Part shown: piece by piece, positions 3,515 to 5,347 of the stretch
Layout: the number at the start of each line of letters is the position of its first letter
Position numbering within the stretch: the first letter of the stretch is position 1
Assembly (NCBI GenBank): GCA_017475875.1
Contig: JAFVET010000185.1
Coordinates: 1-5,347, forward strand
From: Candidatus Methanomethylophilaceae archaeon
GTDB taxonomy: Archaea > Thermoplasmatota > Thermoplasmata > Methanomassiliicoccales > Methanomethylophilaceae
Reading direction: 5' to 3'
DNA length: 5,347 nt
The notes under the pieces: generated by a model
What the model was told of the DNA's origin: nothing
The model's database searches: none
Seen by the model: the letters and a program-made list of their open reading frames with translations, nothing else
Translations under genes and position numbers: made by a program

Positions 3515-5347
3515 TCATACGAAGTGAACCAGGTTGATCCGCCACAGGTCCTCGACGACCAGCGGATGGTGCTCCCTGAGCTTCGTCGTGGTCACACCGT
3601 GGTCGGAAAGCCTGTCCAGAAGGACCTTGAACTGCTCTTCGTCGAGACAGGATATGACTACATCCACCAGGTCCTTGACCGAATGCTGGTACGACCTGAA
3701 GAACTGGAGTACCAGGATGGCTGAATTCTTGACTATCATCTCCAGGTCTTCGTCGGAGACGCCGCCCCTGAAGAATCCAATGACGGCCTTCGCCAGGATC
3801 ACGCGACCGATGCACAGCCACGAGAACTCGCGCTTCTGGAACACGTCGTCGACGAAACGCTGCAGTTCTCCCAGCGCCTTCTCGCGGTCATCGGTCATGG
3901 TCAGGTGAGCTATCGCCGTGAGATAAGATGCCATCTGGCGCAGGGACCTGACGTCCAGGTCCTCGTCGACCATCTCGAGGACTGTTGAATTCGTATCCTC
4001 GATCGCCTTGAGGTCCCCCTCGCGGTAATTGATGAAATCCAGGAAGTGGAGCATTTGCGACAGATACCTAATGACCGTCCCGTCCGTGTCGCGGTCGACG
4101 TCGTTGACGAGGTCGTCGAACATCCCGCCTATCGCTGGCTTGAGGACCTTCTCCTCACCGTACGTGCTCAGCGGGACGAACACGTCCCTCAAGAGCTTGA
4201 AGCGGAGGTCGATCGGGGCGCCGTCCGCCTGTGAGAACAGGTCGGCCACCGCCTTACCGTGCCGGACGCAGTCCTCCTCCGTCTCGGACCCTTCGCATGC
4301 GACGTCGTGGTAGCACATCGCCGCCACCCCCTCGAGACGGTCCGCGTACGGTTCCATCTTCTCCAGGGTGTCATCGGCGCCTCCCAGGTTCCATCTGAAC
4401 CATAACGCCACGATGTAACAGTCGAGTTCGCGCCTGTCACCCAGTCCGGTTCCCTCGAGGTATCCGATGACGTCGCCCATAACCGTCCTGTTCCTTTCCA
4501 ACAGGTACTCCTCCGCCCTGATGCAGATGTCGAGGGCCCTTTCGGCGTCGTCGATGGATGTTATCTTCTCCGGGAGACTCCTGGCGAGCACCGCCACCTC
4601 CGATTCGAACCTCACGGGATGGAGATGCTTGTCGAAGGTGAAACCCGTCCTGTACCCGTCGTTCTTCATATGCAGGACGGATTCGAACCCGCACGAGGGG
4701 CGCATGAACCTCCTGGGATGGGACGTCAACGACCCCACGACCGACACGGGTGAACCGTAGTCGCATTCGGTCTCGCAAACGGTGCCGCATTCGGGACACG
4801 GCGCCAAGTAGGGCATCGAGTCGAGTACATCCCTGAACCTGTCTTCGAACTCGTCGATGATCCTGTCCTCCCCGGACTGACCGGAGAAGGCGTCCCTCGA
4901 CGACAGGTCCCCGTCGGACGGGATGTAACGGACGTCGTTGTCCCAACACCATTCCAGGGACACGTTCTTCGCGTATATCCTGCTCAGGCGCTTGAAGTCC
5001 GTCTCGTAGTTGTTCTGGAACAGCCACGTCCTGAAGTCCCTGTGGGACTGCGGATCCGTTATCAACGGGATGAGTCCCTCGATGTCGGAATACGGACCGA
5101 ACCTCCGGTAGTAGCCGGCCTCCATGTCGTAGAGGCCGCGCCTCAGGTTGGAGAAGAACAGATAGCGCATCCCGTCCCCCTCCTTGGTCTCGAGGTCATT
5201 CGGTTCGATGGACGACCATCCCTCTGGTGCGTCATCCTTGCCGGCCAGCACGACCACGCGCAGCTCCTTGACGTCGAAATAGTAGCTGACGTCTGATTCC
5301 AGGTAGAAGGTGTCGATCATCTGATCGAGGACCGCGTCGTCGATGCA
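3515..5347 (-). CDS. Large protein of unknown function with UPF0158-like N-terminus and Cys cluster (5' partial)
   Basis: The reading frame is open to the window edge, so at least 610 residues are seen and the true start is probably just outside. The ATG at 5320 has no ribosome binding site, and the nine codons before it (CIDDAVLDQ) continue naturally into MIDTFYLESD. Residues 1 to about 140, numbered from the edge, resemble the UPF0158 family: a helix leading into DTFYLESDVSYYFDVKELRV, and later a helix ending SLEWCWDND (130-138). Next comes C184-x2-C187-x3-C191-x3-C195, with another Cys in RPSCGF (C219), a possible zinc site. From about 259 to the end the chain is charged and looks almost entirely helical, with no membrane segments, possibly a repeat scaffold. 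UPF0158 has no established function, so none is assigned. The stop is TGA at 3517-3515. The gene converges on the EIIC-like gene, and its operon partners, if any, lie upstream beyond the window. Confidence 0.8.
   Translation of the reverse strand, partial: CIDDAVLDQMIDTFYLESDVSYYFDVKELRVVVLAGKDDAPEGWSSIEPNDLETKEGDGMRYLFFSNLRRGLYDMEAGYYRRFGPYSDIEGLIPLITDPQSHRDFRTWLFQNNYETDFKRLSRIYAKNVSLEWCWDNDVRYIPSDGDLSSRDAFSGQSGEDRIIDEFEDRFRDVLDSMPYLAPCPECGTVCETECDYGSPVSVVGSLTSHPRRFMRPSCGFESVLHMKNDGYRTGFTFDKHLHPVRFESEVAVLARSLPEKITSIDDAERALDICIRAEEYLLERNRTVMGDVIGYLEGTGLGDRRELDCYIVALWFRWNLGGADDTLEKMEPYADRLEGVAAMCYHDVACEGSETEEDCVRHGKAVADLFSQADGAPIDLRFKLLRDVFVPLSTYGEEKVLKPAIGGMFDDLVNDVDRDTDGTVIRYLSQMLHFLDFINYREGDLKAIEDTNSTVLEMVDEDLDVRSLRQMASYLTAIAHLTMTDDREKALGELQRFVDDVFQKREFSWLCIGRVILAKAVIGFFRGGVSDEDLEMIVKNSAILVLQFFRSYQHSVKDLVDVVISCLDEEQFKVLLDRLSDHGVTTTKLREHHPLVVEDLWRINLVHFV

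Noticed and set aside
4437..5027. A 196-codon minus-strand frame inside the large gene
   Set aside because: It overlaps the long gene entirely in another frame. The composition is Arg-rich and low-complexity, and there is no independent start signal.
1..5347. CRISPR array, tRNA, insertion sequence or attachment site
   Set aside because: I saw no regularly spaced repeats, no cloverleaf with a T-loop GTTCRA-type motif, no transposase-like protein and no terminal inverted repeats with target duplication.

Overview
The window (5347 bases, roughly 57-60 % GC by eye) looks like chromosomal DNA of a methanogenic archaeon of the order Methanomassiliicoccales, possibly a gut lineage. This is an inference. 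It rests on short AT-rich, TATA-like elements in otherwise GC-rich DNA, AGGTG/GAGGT-type ribosome binding sites, one promoter-proximal start with no ribosome binding site at all, TGA as the stop of all five genes, and protein types shared with gut anaerobes. No rRNA, marker gene or tRNA is present to prove it.

Layout, left to right. Positions 1-99 hold only the 3' flank and a probable terminator of the first gene. A 316-residue protein of unknown function runs leftward (100-1050), with its own TATA-like element and ribosome binding site. Next comes a two-gene leftward operon, transcribed from right to left: a bacterioferritin-like protein (1726-2184), then a Cys-type glutathione-peroxidase-family enzyme (1174-1716). 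Only 9 nt separate the two genes, and the peroxidase's ribosome binding site overlaps the ferritin stop codon. A compact GC hairpin at 1144-1164 closes the operon. The 135-nt divergent gap 2185-2319 carries the operon promoter with overlapping perfect palindromes, a strong operator candidate. From that gap a rightward gene (2320-3369) encodes a PTS EIIC-like membrane protein with no PTS partners in the window. It ends in a perfect 12-bp hairpin that includes part of its stop codon. A convergent intergenic region (3370-3514) with a second dyad follows. The rest (3515-5347) is one large leftward gene, cut at its 5' end by the window edge, whose product has a UPF0158-like N-terminus, a cysteine cluster and a long, probably helical C-terminal half.

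How the parts may work together: the ferritin-like protein and the peroxidase form a plausible oxidative-stress/metal unit in an anaerobe, under a regulator that binds the AATTGTATACAATT-type sites. The ferritin-like protein lacks both ExxH motifs of a normal diiron ferroxidase, so ordinary iron oxidation by it is doubtful. The membrane protein is divergent from this operon and might share regulation, but its substrate is unknown. The two remaining genes cannot be assigned a function from sequence alone.
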